DNA from: Paraburkholderia mimosarum LMG 23256 = NBRC 106338
GTDB taxonomy: Bacteria > Pseudomonadota > Gammaproteobacteria > Burkholderiales > Burkholderiaceae
Direction of reading: 5' to 3'
Length of the DNA: 64,000 bases
NCBI RefSeq assembly: GCF_000739815.1
Contig: NZ_BBJJ01000012.1
Span: 62,001-126,000 of the forward strand
The notes under the pieces are model-generated. The model saw only the letters and a list, made by a program, of their open reading frames with translations, was not told the origin of the DNA and made no database searches. The translations under genes and the position numbers were made by a program. Within the stretch, counting starts at the first letter, position 1. The number at the start of each line of letters is the position of its first letter. Of the stretch, positions 20,398-28,846 are shown in pieces.

Positions 20398-21225
20398 TCA
20401 GTCGATCAATTCGCCGGAAGGTTCGTAGAACGGGTACGGGCCGTCGAATGTATCGACATACCCGTGGTGCGTCACGATCCCGCGCTGCGGCTCGTAACGA
20501 TGCAGTGCGAAGGCGGGTGGCTCGAGCGTGAAGGTCGAGGGCGCATCGGGCGCAAGGTCGAGCGTGACCTGATGCGCGGGCGCGGGCACGGCCGCGGCGA
20601 TCGTGCCGCCGAAGCGCACGAACATGGGACGGTGCACGTGACCGCACAGCACGCGCTCGACGTTGGGATGCCGGGCGATGAGCGCTTCGAGCGCTCGCGC
20701 CGCGGTCGCATCGAGCCGCATCGCATCCATGTGGCCGATGCCGCAATCGAACGGCGGGTGGTGCAACGCGACGACCACGGGCTGGCCGCGCGCGGCGTCG
20801 AGTTGCTCGGCGAGCCACGCGAGCCGCGTTTCGCAGAGCGTGCCCGCGCTTTGCCCAGGCTGCATCGAGTCGAGCGCGATCACGCGCAGCGGGCCCACGT
20901 TCGCCGCGTACTGAACGAACTCGCCGCCTTGGCGCAGTTCCGGCCGCTCGGCAAACACTTCGCGCAGCGGCCCACGCGCATCATGGTTGCCGATCAGCAG
21001 CCAGTACGGAATCTCGAGCCTGTCGAGCAGCGTCTTGAGGTGCTGGTATTCCTCGACCGAGCCGCGATCGACCAGGTCGCCGGTCATGAGCACGGCGTCC
21101 GGGCGCGGCGTGAGCGCGTTCAGCCGCGCGATGGTGCGCGCGAGACTCGCCGCCGTATCGACGCGGCGATAGGCGAGCGCGCCAGGCGGCTTGATGTGCA
21201 GGTCGCTGATCTGGGCGAGCAGCAT
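20398..21225 (-). CDS. GpdQ-like glycerophosphodiesterase (calcineurin-type metallophosphoesterase)
   Basis: A 275-residue binuclear metallophosphoesterase. All five metal motifs are intact: ISDLH (Asp8, His10), TGDLVDRG, GNHD, HHPP and GHVH. From memory the N-terminus (MLLAQISDLH, RLNALTPRPDAVLMTGD) and length closely follow the glycerophosphodiesterase GpdQ of Enterobacter, and less closely CpdA cAMP phosphodiesterase. It lies 22 bp after a four-gene ABC importer on the same strand. This suggests it hydrolyses an imported phosphodiester in the cytoplasm. Substrate is inferred. Confidence 0.8.
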   Translation of the reverse strand: MLLAQISDLHIKPPGALAYRRVDTAASLARTIARLNALTPRPDAVLMTGDLVDRGSVEEYQHLKTLLDRLEIPYWLLIGNHDARGPLREVFAERPELRQGGEFVQYAANVGPLRVIALDSMQPGQSAGTLCETRLAWLAEQLDAARGQPVVVALHHPPFDCGIGHMDAMRLDATAARALEALIARHPNVERVLCGHVHRPMFVRFGGTIAAAVPAPAHQVTLDLAPDAPSTFTLEPPAFALHRYEPQRGIVTHHGYVDTFDGPYPFYEPSGELID

Positions 21226-21247
21226 GGGAGTCCTCGACTTGAAAGTT

Positions 21248-22300
21248 TCAGGCGAGCGCAATCAGCGCTTCAGCGGCGATGGAGATGCCGACCGGCGTGC
21301 CGTGCGCGAGCTCGACGCGGCCCGGCACGTCGACGAGCAGCGCGTCGGGCGCGGCGCCGCCGATCGTGAGGCGCGTGCGCTCGCCGAGAAAGGTCGCCCG
21401 TTCGATCACACCGCGCAATTGCGCGGCGGCCGGGTCGACGAGCGTCGCGTCTTCGGGGCGGAAATAGAGTTCCGCGATGCCGGCGGTGTCGTCCGTCTTT
21501 TGGCGCGCGACGGCTCCCACCGCGCCGCCATTGGTGCGCAGCATGCCATCTTGCCATTGTCCTGCGATACGGTTGAGCGTGCCGATGAATTGCGCGACCG
21601 CGCGGCTCGCCGGCTGGTAGTAGATCTCGCGCGGGGTGCCGATCTGCTCGATGCGCCCCGCGCTCATCACCACGATACGGTCGCCCAGTTCCATTGCCTC
21701 GGCCTGGTCGTGCGTGACATAGACGGTCGTCACGCCCAATTCGCGCAGCAGCGCGTTCATCTCGCCGCGCAAGGTGTCGCGCAGGCGCGCATCGAGCGCC
21801 GTCAGCGGCTCGTCGAGCAGCAGCACGCGCGGGCGCGGCGCGAGCGCGCGTGCGAGCGCGACACGCTGGCGCTGGCCGCCCGAAAGTTGATGAATGGGCT
21901 TGGTCGCGTGCGCTTCGAGCCGCATCATCGCGAGCAGTTCGTCGACGCGAGCGCGTGCGTCGGCGGCGGGAACGCGCTGGATCTTCAGGCCGTAGCCGAT
22001 GTTGCCGCGCACGTCGAGGTTGGGAAAGAGCGCGTAGTTCTGGAACACCATGCCGACTTTGCGCCGCTCGATGGGCTGCGCGGTCACGTCCTCTTCGCCG
22101 AAGGCGACGCGGCCGCCGGCATCGGGTGTTTCCAGTCCCGCGATCATGCGCAGCGTGGTGGTCTTGCCGCAGCCGGAAGGCCCGAGCAGCACGAGCGTTT
22201 CGCCCGCGCCGATCGTGAGATCGAGCGGTTCGAGCACACGCGTGCCGCGAAAGGTCTTTGCGCAGCGCGTGAGCGTAATCGGAATCGGTTCGAGTTTCAT
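21248..22300 (-). CDS. ABC importer ATP-binding protein (PotA/UgpC/FbpC-like)
   Basis: A 350-residue ATPase. Walker A GPSGCGKTT, signature LSGGQRQRVALARAL, Walker B LLLDEPLTALD and switch THDQAEAM are intact. A C-terminal regulatory TOBE-type domain follows (about 240-350). It belongs to the family that serves polyamine, iron, phosphonate and glycerol-3-phosphate importers. The ATG overlaps the stop of the preceding permease gene by ATGA. Subunit order and the phosphodiesterase downstream favour an organophosphate substrate. Confidence 0.88.
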   Translation of the reverse strand: MKLEPIPITLTRCAKTFRGTRVLEPLDLTIGAGETLVLLGPSGCGKTTTLRMIAGLETPDAGGRVAFGEEDVTAQPIERRKVGMVFQNYALFPNLDVRGNIGYGLKIQRVPAADARARVDELLAMMRLEAHATKPIHQLSGGQRQRVALARALAPRPRVLLLDEPLTALDARLRDTLRGEMNALLRELGVTTVYVTHDQAEAMELGDRIVVMSAGRIEQIGTPREIYYQPASRAVAQFIGTLNRIAGQWQDGMLRTNGGAVGAVARQKTDDTAGIAELYFRPEDATLVDPAAAQLRGVIERATFLGERTRLTIGGAAPDALLVDVPGRVELAHGTPVGISIAAEALIALA

Positions 22301-23259
22301 TCGGAGTCCTTGTTGTTCTTTTGCGTAGCCGCCACACGCCGCCTGGCGGATGGTTTTCCGGACGCACCGGGTACCTCCACGCCGAGCCATTGCATGGCCA
22401 CGAGCAACGGCATGGTCATGAGGAAGAACAGAATCGTGTAGGCGCTGCCCACTTCGATGCGCAGCGACGCGTAGGTATCCGCGAGGCCGACGGGCAGTGT
22501 CCTGGTGTCGGGCGTATGCAGCATCCAGGTGAGATTGAATTCGCCGATCGAAAGCGTGAGCACGGCAAGGGCGCCCGCCACGATGCCGGGCCGCGCGTTG
22601 GGCAGGACGATTGTCGTGAAGCGCTGCCAGAAGGTCGCGCCGAGGCTCGCCGCGCCTTCTTCGAGCGTGCGCAGATCCGCCGATGCACACACGGCCGCTA
22701 CGGGGCGCACCATGAACGGCAGCGTGAACACGACGTGACCGACGACGATGAACGCCGCGCTCATGCGAAACGCGCTGAAGCCGCCGTACACCACAAGCAG
22801 CGCGAGCGCCGAGGCGAGGCCTGGTAGCGCCACGGGCAGCACGAGCAGCTCTTCGATCACACGCGAGAGGCGCGTGCGGCTGCGCGCGAGCGCATAGCCC
22901 GCAGGCACGCCGGTGACGAGCGTCACGGCGAGCGTGGCAGCGGCGACTTCGAGCGAGAGGAACACGCTCGCGTGATACTGCGTCCAGACCTCATCGAGCC
23001 AGCGCAGCGTGAGTCCGCTCGCCACGCCGCGAAAGTAGTTGACCGTGAGACCCGCGACGATCGACATCACCACGGGCACGATGAGAAACGCGCAGGTGGC
23101 GAGCATCACGAGCCATTGCGCGCACGCGAGCCACGCACGCGCCGAGGGCAGGGCGAGCCGGCGCGGCGCGCCTGGCGGGCTATCCGGCGCGTCGTGTGCC
23201 TCCTGCGCAGTTTGCATGGCTCGAGTGCCGGGCGTGGCGGGTTTGGCGAGCGAATTCAT
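22297..23259 (-). CDS. ABC importer permease 2
   Basis: A 320-residue inner membrane protein with six hydrophobic helices after an N-terminal extension of about 45 residues. The cytoplasmic EAA loop reads EEGAASLGATFWQRFTTIVLP, the site that docks the ATPase. It belongs to the binding-protein-dependent transport family of PotC/PhnV/FbpB type. It overlaps the ATPase gene by ATGA and follows permease 1 by 28 bp. Confidence 0.87.
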   Translation of the reverse strand: MNSLAKPATPGTRAMQTAQEAHDAPDSPPGAPRRLALPSARAWLACAQWLVMLATCAFLIVPVVMSIVAGLTVNYFRGVASGLTLRWLDEVWTQYHASVFLSLEVAAATLAVTLVTGVPAGYALARSRTRLSRVIEELLVLPVALPGLASALALLVVYGGFSAFRMSAAFIVVGHVVFTLPFMVRPVAAVCASADLRTLEEGAASLGATFWQRFTTIVLPNARPGIVAGALAVLTLSIGEFNLTWMLHTPDTRTLPVGLADTYASLRIEVGSAYTILFFLMTMPLLVAMQWLGVEVPGASGKPSARRRVAATQKNNKDSE

Positions 23260-23287
23260 TTGGGAGTCCTCGAAAACCGCGGTGCGC

Positions 23288-24112
23288 TCATGCCGTCGCT
23301 GCGACGGCCGCGCCTGTCACGTTGCGCGCCAGCGTGAGCACCGCCCACGTGACGAGGCCGAGCACGATGGAAAGGCCGGCGGCCGTCACCATGTTGGCGT
23401 TCAGGGTGAACTCGGTATAGATGGTCATCGGCAGGACGTCGATGTCGGTGGCGAGCGTGAAGGCCGTGCCGAACGCGCCCATCGCGGTTGCGAAACAGAT
23501 TGCACCCGCGGCGACGAGGCCGGGCGCGAGCGCGGGCAGGATCACGTCGCAGAGCACGCGCCACGACGATGCACCCAGTGAACGCGCGGCCTCTTCGAGC
23601 GAGCCGTCGAGCTGGCTTGCGCAGGCCATGACCGTCACGATCACGCGCGGAATCGAGAAGTACAGGTAGCCCGCGAAGAGCCCGGCCATCGAGTAGGCGA
23701 AGACCCAGCGCTCGCCGGCGAGGCGCAGCGAAAGCGCGCCGATCAACCCCTGGCGCCCCGCGAGCATGATGACCATGAAGCCTACGACGACGCCAGGAAA
23801 CGCCAGCGGAAAGGTGAGCAGCGCAACGAGCGCGCGGCGGCCCGCGAACGCGTGCCGCGCGAGCAGGAGGCCGCAGATCGTGGAAATCACTAGCGTTGCC
23901 GCGGTCACGGCGGCCGAGAGCGCAATCGTCGCGCCAAGGCTTTTCATATAGCGGCCGTTCGTTAGCAGTGCGCGGTAAGTCTCGATCAGATGCCCGTCGG
24001 CGCTCACCTGCACGAGCGCAACCATGGGCAGCAGCCAGAACGCGAGGAAGACCGCGAGCGCAGGCGCGACGAGCGCAATGCGCCAGCGCAGCGGGAAAGT
24101 GAGGTCATGCAT
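23288..24112 (-). CDS. ABC importer permease 1
   Basis: A 274-residue membrane protein with six hydrophobic helices and an EAA loop (EEAARSLGASSWRVLCDVILP). The start at 24112 gives MHDLTFPLRWRIALVAPALA, a normal first helix. It pairs with the second permease to form the transmembrane channel. It starts 20 bp after the binding-protein gene ends, so SBP, permease 1, permease 2, ATPase and phosphodiesterase form one probable operon. Confidence 0.87.
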   Translation of the reverse strand: MHDLTFPLRWRIALVAPALAVFLAFWLLPMVALVQVSADGHLIETYRALLTNGRYMKSLGATIALSAAVTAATLVISTICGLLLARHAFAGRRALVALLTFPLAFPGVVVGFMVIMLAGRQGLIGALSLRLAGERWVFAYSMAGLFAGYLYFSIPRVIVTVMACASQLDGSLEEAARSLGASSWRVLCDVILPALAPGLVAAGAICFATAMGAFGTAFTLATDIDVLPMTIYTEFTLNANMVTAAGLSIVLGLVTWAVLTLARNVTGAAVAATA

Positions 24113-24132
24113 GGTCGTGCGGGGCTCGGGTC

Positions 24133-25278
24133 TCAGTGCATGATCTGCAGGTAGCGCTCGCCGAAGGCTTGCTGCTGGGCCGCCATCCTGGCGAAATCCA
24201 CGCTTTTCGCGCGTGCGTAGTCGGTCGCGGGCAAGAACTTCGAGGCCGCTTCGGGCGAGAGCGCGCTGGCACGCACCGGGCGCAGCCAGGCATTGGCCCA
24301 GAGCTTCTGGCCTTCGTCGGAGAGCACGAAGTCGAGCACCTTCTTGCCGTTGGCTTCGTGCGGCCCGTTCTTCACGAGACTCATGACGTAGGGCACGGAA
24401 ATCGTGCCTTCCTTCGGGATCACGAATTCGACGTTCGCGTGATCCTTGTACTTCGCGCGGTAGGCGTCGAAGTCGTAGTCGAGCAGGATCGGGATCTCGC
24501 CCGAGAGGACGCGTGCGTAAGCCGTCTGCTTCGGCACGATTGGCTGATTGGCCTTGAGCTTGCTGAACCAGTCGAAGGCCGGCTGGAAGTTGTCGAGCGA
24601 GCCGCCCAGCGCGAGATTCACGGCTACGGCGCCCGCATAGCCCACGAATGCGCTGGACGGGTCGAGGTAACCGACCATGCCCTTGTACTCGGGCTTGAGG
24701 AGGTCGGCCCACGAGCGCGGCACCGGCTTGCCTTCCAGCGCGTCCTTGTTGACGAAGAAGCCCAGCGTGCCCGAATGGATCGCGAACCAGTAGCCTTGCG
24801 GGTCCTTCAGGTCGGCGGGAATGTCGTTCCAGTGCGCGGGCTTGTACGGTGCGATCACGCCCTTGTCCTTCGCCTGAAACGCCGACGAGACACCGAGGTA
24901 GACCACGTCGGCGACCGGGCTTTTTTGCTCAGCCATGAGTTGTGCGATGGACTGGCCGGAGTTCTTGTTGTCGAACGGCACGCGAATGCCAGTTTCTTTC
25001 TGGATGGCCTGGATCTGGCTCGCCCAGTCGGCCCACTCGGGCGGGCAGTTGTAGCAGATCGCAGTCTGTTCTGCCTGCGCGGCGAGCGGCGCACCGAGCG
25101 CGGCAAGACCGGCCACAAGCGCTGCAGTGCTTGCGGCGGCCCTTGCGGCGCTTTTCGCTGCAGAGGGCAGCGCGCAGGACAGGCGCCTCATGCGTTGCAA
25201 GGGCGCGGCGAGCGCGCGCAGGACGTCGCGCGCGGGCGAAGGCGAAAGCGGGCCGGTAGATGCGAATCGTCGGATCAC
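24133..25278 (-). CDS. ABC importer periplasmic substrate-binding protein
   Basis: A 381-residue type 2 periplasmic binding protein (extracellular solute-binding family 1/PotD-FbpA class). A GTG at 25278 follows GGAGA. An in-frame ATG at 25191 would give a more ordinary signal peptide ending PLAAQA. Mature features are AICYNCPPEWADWASQIQ at the N-terminus and GKPVPRSWADLLKPEYKGMVG in the hinge. The CYNCPPEW segment is unusual. The ligand is unknown. 2-aminoethylphosphonate, iron and glycerophosphodiesters are family options. Confidence 0.83.
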   Translation of the reverse strand: MIRRFASTGPLSPSPARDVLRALAAPLQRMRRLSCALPSAAKSAARAAASTAALVAGLAALGAPLAAQAEQTAICYNCPPEWADWASQIQAIQKETGIRVPFDNKNSGQSIAQLMAEQKSPVADVVYLGVSSAFQAKDKGVIAPYKPAHWNDIPADLKDPQGYWFAIHSGTLGFFVNKDALEGKPVPRSWADLLKPEYKGMVGYLDPSSAFVGYAGAVAVNLALGGSLDNFQPAFDWFSKLKANQPIVPKQTAYARVLSGEIPILLDYDFDAYRAKYKDHANVEFVIPKEGTISVPYVMSLVKNGPHEANGKKVLDFVLSDEGQKLWANAWLRPVRASALSPEAASKFLPATDYARAKSVDFARMAAQQQAFGERYLQIMH

Positions 25279-25371
25279 GGCGGGTCTCCAGATCGGTCGG
25301 AAAACGTGCGGTTTGATGGAGGCCGCGTGCGCGCGCGGCCCGGATGGTCTTTTCTTCTGCGGCGCGTGCGC

Positions 25372-26457
25372 TTACGAAGGCGCGTCGCCGGGTTCGAGAT
25401 CTCGGTTGGCCAGTCCGTTGGCGCGCGCGACATGCATCGCATGAGCAGCCCGTCCATGCGCAATCGCGGCGATGGTGCCGCCCATGCGCAGCGTATGCGG
25501 CAGCGTATGCGCGAGCGGACCCTCGTACTGGCCGCCGATGCGCGCCATCAGGCACTGCCATGCTTCGCGGCCGATCCCGCGGTTCGGCGTGCCGATGCTC
25601 GCGAGTGGTGGCGCGAGCAGTTCGCTCATCGCGAGGCCGTCGAAGCCGAGAATCGACATGTCCTGCGGCACGCGCAGGCGAGCGCGGCGCAGTCCGCGCA
25701 TCACGACCATCGCGAGCAGGTCGTTGCTGCAGAAGAGGGCCGTGGGGCGTGCGGGCCCGCTCGTCAGATGCGCGAGCACCGAGGGCGCGAGTTCGTCCGC
25801 GTTGAAATCGATCTCCAGCGCCGGCGCGGGCGCAAGGCCTGCCTGTTGCATTGCGTGGGAATAGCCCGCATGGCGCTGACGTGCGCGGTCGGAGGCGGCC
25901 AGCGTGCCGGCCAGCATGAGGATGCGGCGATGGCCATGCGCGATCAGCGCGCGCACGCCGTCGCACGCCGCCTGGTGGTTGTCCACCGATACCGAAGGGC
26001 GACGCTTCGTGTCGTTATGCATCAGGACGTAGAGCGGGCCGTCTGCATCGAGCTCGTCGAGCAGCGCGTGGGTGTCTGCGTCCGCCACGGTCAGGATCAA
26101 CCCTTCGACCCGTTGCGCGCGCAACGTTTCGATCGCGTGACGCTCGCGATCGGCGTCGTACTGCGTGGTCATCAGCATGAGGCGAAAACCCTGCGCCGCG
26201 GCGAGTTCGTCGATGCCCTGCAGGCACTCGGCGAACACGGGGTTGGCCAGCGTGGGCAGCACGACGCCGATCAGGCGGGTGCGCTCGCCGCGCAACTGGC
26301 GTCCGAGCGGATTGGGGCGGAACTTCAGCGCGTCGATCGCTTCGCGCACGCGCGCGAGCGTGACGGGGTTGACCGTGTGAGGCGCATTGATCGCGCGTGA
26401 GACAGTGGCAATCGAGAATCCCGCGTGGGCGGCGACATCCTTGATGGTTGGCGTCAT
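25372..26457 (-). CDS. LacI-family transcriptional regulator
   Basis: A 361-residue repressor. The N-terminal helix-turn-helix (TIKDVAAHAGFSIATVSRAIN) and hinge helix (NPLGRQLRGERTRLIGVVLPT, read in parts) are typical. The ligand-binding PurR/GalR-like core spans about residues 60-340. The start at 26457 gives the standard MTPTIKDVA opening. It lies 93 bp upstream of the ABC importer on the same strand and probably regulates it. A LacI-type half-palindrome lies just before its own start. Confidence 0.87.
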   Translation of the reverse strand: MTPTIKDVAAHAGFSIATVSRAINAPHTVNPVTLARVREAIDALKFRPNPLGRQLRGERTRLIGVVLPTLANPVFAECLQGIDELAAAQGFRLMLMTTQYDADRERHAIETLRAQRVEGLILTVADADTHALLDELDADGPLYVLMHNDTKRRPSVSVDNHQAACDGVRALIAHGHRRILMLAGTLAASDRARQRHAGYSHAMQQAGLAPAPALEIDFNADELAPSVLAHLTSGPARPTALFCSNDLLAMVVMRGLRRARLRVPQDMSILGFDGLAMSELLAPPLASIGTPNRGIGREAWQCLMARIGGQYEGPLAHTLPHTLRMGGTIAAIAHGRAAHAMHVARANGLANRDLEPGDAPS

Positions 26458-26476
26458 GCGAGGGGCCCCGGCTCGT

Positions 26477-26490
26477 TGTAAACGTTTTCG
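26477..26490. promoter_or_regulatory. Candidate LacI-family operator
   Basis: TGTAAACGTTTTCG is centred on CG like the LacI/GalR consensus. The left arm TGTAAAC is intact and the right arm is degenerate (4 of 7). It lies 20 bp before the regulator start, so autoregulation is likely. GAAAACGT, the same half-site core, recurs at 25300-25307 before the binding-protein gene. Confidence 0.5.
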
Positions 26491-26585
26491 ATAGGGCCGA
26501 TTATGAAAAAGGCGTATGACCTGCAGATGACGGACAGGCAGGCAAAGGACCGCCGGCGCGGATCGTCTGGCCCCGGGGAGCCCAT

Positions 26586-26614
26586 TTGGGACGCGTGCCG
26601 GGCAATGGTAGAAT
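26586..26614 (+). promoter_or_regulatory. Probable tRNA-Leu promoter
   Basis: TTGGGA and TAGAAT are separated by 17 bp and end 12 bp before the tRNA 5' end. Confidence 0.5.
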
Positions 26615-26626
26615 CGCGTCCGCCCT

Positions 26627-26996
26627 GCCGGGGTGATGAAATTGGTAAACATAGCGGACTTAAATAACGATTGAGTGCCCGACCGGAAACGGCCGGTGCA
26701 GAACCCCTCAAATTCGGCGAAACCCCTGGGCCTCGAGGCGCATAACGCGCGAGGCGCCGAGGCAACGCCGAGCCAAGCCGGCCGCGGCGTAACACTGTGG
26801 GCCCGGAAGGTGTAGAGACTAGACGGGGGGCGCCTAAGGCGGCGCGCGGCGTGCAAACGCTGCACGTGGCGACGGCGAAGGCATAGTCCAGCGCACGAAC
26901 GCTCGCCCATCATGGGTAGGGCGGCGTCGAAAGACGCAGTGTGACGAAAATCCGCCGCCTAACGGCTTGCCGGTTCAAGTCCGGTCCCCGGCACCA
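26627..26996 (+). tRNA. tRNA-Leu(UAA), interrupted by a group I intron
   Basis: Exons are 26627-26661 and 26947-26996. Joined, they form an 85-nt class II tRNA with acceptor stem GCCGGGG/CCCCGGC, an encoded CCA, and a long variable arm containing GCCTAACGGC. The T arm is GCCGGTTCAAGTCCGGT. The anticodon stem is GCGGA/TCCGC around the loop CTTAAAA, giving anticodon UAA. The class II shape and anticodon fix the identity as leucine. The intron sits between U34 and A35. Confidence 0.93.
26662..26946 (+). ncRNA. Group I intron in the tRNA-Leu anticodon loop
   Basis: 285 nt. The 5' exon ends in U (ACTT), which pairs with the internal guide GAGT (26673-26676) to form P1 with the obligatory U-G wobble at the splice site. 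The intron ends in G (26946), the omega G. GATT just before the guide could pair with AATC of the 3' exon as P10. P7 is visible as GACTA (26817-26821) with TAGTC (26884-26888), inside the conserved AAGGTGTAGAGACTAGACGG and GGCATAGTCC blocks. There is no room for a homing endonuclease ORF. Size, site and core suggest subgroup IC3. Confidence 0.92.
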
Positions 26997-27030
26997 GATG
27001 TCCTTTCAGCGGATTCCGCTGGATTCAGAG

Positions 27031-27063
27031 AACCCGCGACGGCTCAACGCTTCGCGGGTTTTT
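27031..27063 (+). terminator. tRNA-Leu terminator
   Basis: Stem AACCCGCGA/TCGCGGGTT with a 12-nt loop, followed by TTT, starting 34 bp after the tRNA CCA end. Confidence 0.75.
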
Positions 27064-27225
27064 CACTGGCGCGGCGCATCGAATGCGGACGCACGGCGGC
27101 GTGCCTGCGGCAAAGAAATAAGCGGAAGAAGACGGCGATGCCTGCCGGAAGAAAACCGGTCAGTTGCGGAGGCTTGCAGTGCGAAGCTCGGTCGAGCGCT
27201 GTGCCGAAAAGAGGCGCTTGCGCGC

Positions 27226-27327
27226 TCAACGATTACCGATTTTCCCGGTATGAGGATTGATCAGCCGTGCAAACCCGAATAACGCCGCGATACCGAATGG
27301 GCAGGCGATGAAAAATGCGGTCAACAT
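27226..27327 (-). CDS. Small membrane peptide ORF
   Basis: A 33-codon frame starting MLTAFFIACPFGIAALFGFA and ending NPHTGKIGNR. It has one hydrophobic helix, and the ATG at 27327 is preceded by GAGGCG. The helix followed by a polar tail looks protein-like. No homologue is recognised, and short frames of this size can occur by chance. Confidence 0.4.
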   Translation of the reverse strand: MLTAFFIACPFGIAALFGFARLINPHTGKIGNR

Positions 27328-27506
27328 GACGCGCCTCTAAGCGTAACAAAATGTATCGTCAGTCTAGCGCGCCCATGCGGATTGAGTATCAGGGTGAACG
27401 ACAACAAACTATTGCGGTTTAGCAAAGAGGTGGGGCGACGAGGGCTGGCATGTTTGACAGGAAGGCCCGTCCGGCGGGGCTGGCGCCGAAAGCGTGAAGC
27501 GCCGCC

Positions 27507-27779
27507 TCAGATGCAGTCGAAGATTACCTCTACTGTCTGAGTTGTCACGCCATGCAGCCCTTCGCTGTGAATTTCCACGGTGTGCAACTGCTTTTTTTGC
27601 TTTTCGCAGTAGTCTTCTGCCTTGTGGAGTCCGGCCGTGCGCACGCGGTTCCAGGAAACGATATCCCAGCGTGCACGGCTCGTGACGGTGAGATGCCCGT
27701 CCTGTCTCGAATTAACGGCGGTCACCGATGTGCACGCCGAGAGGAAACTGACTCCAAACAACAGGACAAAACCTTTCAT
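27507..27779 (-). CDS. Small putative lipoprotein
   Basis: A 90-residue protein. The start at 27779 follows GGAGAA. The signal MKGFVLLFGVSFLSAC ends in a lipobox. The mature part (TSVTAVNSRQDGHLTVTSRARWD, read in parts, and AEDYCEKQKKQL) contains two further cysteines. They could form a disulfide, as in small envelope domains that carry a CEKQ-type motif. No family assigned. It lies in an island of small accessory genes of lower GC than the flanks. Confidence 0.65.
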   Translation of the reverse strand: MKGFVLLFGVSFLSACTSVTAVNSRQDGHLTVTSRARWDIVSWNRVRTAGLHKAEDYCEKQKKQLHTVEIHSEGLHGVTTQTVEVIFDCI

Positions 27780-27932
27780 ACATTCTCCGTGGTCCGCGAG
27801 CATTCTCGCCGCCAACCATCGGCATTGGCAACACAAAAGGAATTCGAGGCGAGAGCAACCGGATCGCTCCGCGTTTTTTGACGCTCGGGAATTTACGGGC
27901 AGGACACCCGGAAACAGGCAGGACTATTCGGT

Positions 27933-27956
27933 GCGGGGCATGGAATAGTGCCCCGC
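27933..27956. repeat. 8-bp hairpin in intergenic DNA
   Basis: GCGGGGCA/TGCCCCGC around an 8-nt loop. A second perfect palindrome, CCGGCACGTGCCGG, is at 28080-28093. Both lie in the 345-bp gap between two minus-strand small genes (27780-28124). Neither has a T tract. No gene is seen in the gap. Confidence 0.45.
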
Positions 27957-28124
27957 GGTGGAAGGCGATTAGCCCTGTGTGCCCGTGCGGTGCCCAAGGT
28001 TGACCTGACGGACCATGCGCGGCCGCGGCAGGTGCCGAAGCAACCATCGCGCGCGTGGCTTCGCGCGCCGCGCTGTCAGCCGGCACGTGCCGGGCTAACG
28101 TGCGCCTCCCGCAGCCCCTACCTC

Positions 28125-28373
28125 TTAGTCGTGGGCGATCAGGTCGCCGACCTGTCCTTGGCCCGACACGAGGCACGACGAGAGGAAGTTCTCGCTCTGG
28201 CTGCTTGCGCCGCGCTCGCCGAATCCTCGTACGAGCGCTTCCGCTTTGACGAGTGCGGAGCCCTGGGCGCAGGTGAGCGAGCCAGCCTCGTGAGCCTGCA
28301 CACGTGTCATGGCACGGTTCGCGAGGAGGAGGGCGAGGATGATGACGATGCCAACATTGAATGCTTGTCTCAT
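28125..28373 (-). CDS. Small exported protein of unknown function
   Basis: An 82-residue protein. A hydrophobic N-terminus (MRQAFNVGIVIILALLLANRA) is a signal peptide or anchor. It is followed by a polar domain with two cysteines (LTCAQGS and FLSSCLVSG). The ATG at 28373 is preceded by a strong AAGGAGAC. I recognise no family. The good ribosome-binding site and signal support a real gene. Confidence 0.65.
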   Translation of the reverse strand: MRQAFNVGIVIILALLLANRAMTRVQAHEAGSLTCAQGSALVKAEALVRGFGERGASSQSENFLSSCLVSGQGQVGDLIAHD

Positions 28374-28846
28374 GATTTCGTCTCCTTGTGCATTGAGACT
28401 ATCTCAGCCGTTCGGCGTCCGAATCCAGGAGTTTCCCGGCCATGCACCGCAGCACATGTGGCGCGCCGAAACGCGCTTTCATGCGATCTGCGTAATGCTT
28501 CGGCATCCTGCGCTTGACTCCCGCGCGTGGCTGCGCCTTGAGCGGCGCGGCATCCCGAAGCAGCGTTTGCGTGAGAGGCGGAGCGCTGCATTGCAGCAAT
28601 GCCGCGACGCATCAGTCCGGACGTCAGGTAACGAATGTAGTCCCGTTGCGCGGAGAAGAGAGCGTGGCACATCGACACGGCGCGTTTTTGCACAACGAGC
28701 CGCGGGACGGCGTCATATGACACCGTTTGCTGGTGGTCCCAAAGCAGGGTGTCGAAAACGAAAACACTCGAGATGCCGCTTGAAATGGGGCGGCGCTTAC
28801 TGCAAGATCGACGCCCCACCCCTTTTTCCAGGATGAGGTAAACCCC
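28374..28846. other. 473-bp intergenic region
   Basis: Divergent spacer before the glutathione transferase gene. No RNA gene, clear promoter pair or convincing ORF is seen. Confidence 0.45.

Noticed and set aside
26627..26996. Possibility that the split tRNA-Leu is a disrupted pseudogene
   Set aside because: The exons join to a perfect tRNA and the insert carries group I splice-site and P7 elements, so splicing is the simpler reading.
27933..28093. Palindromes as terminators or attachment sites
   Set aside because: No T tract on either strand, no duplicated flank and no integrase nearby.
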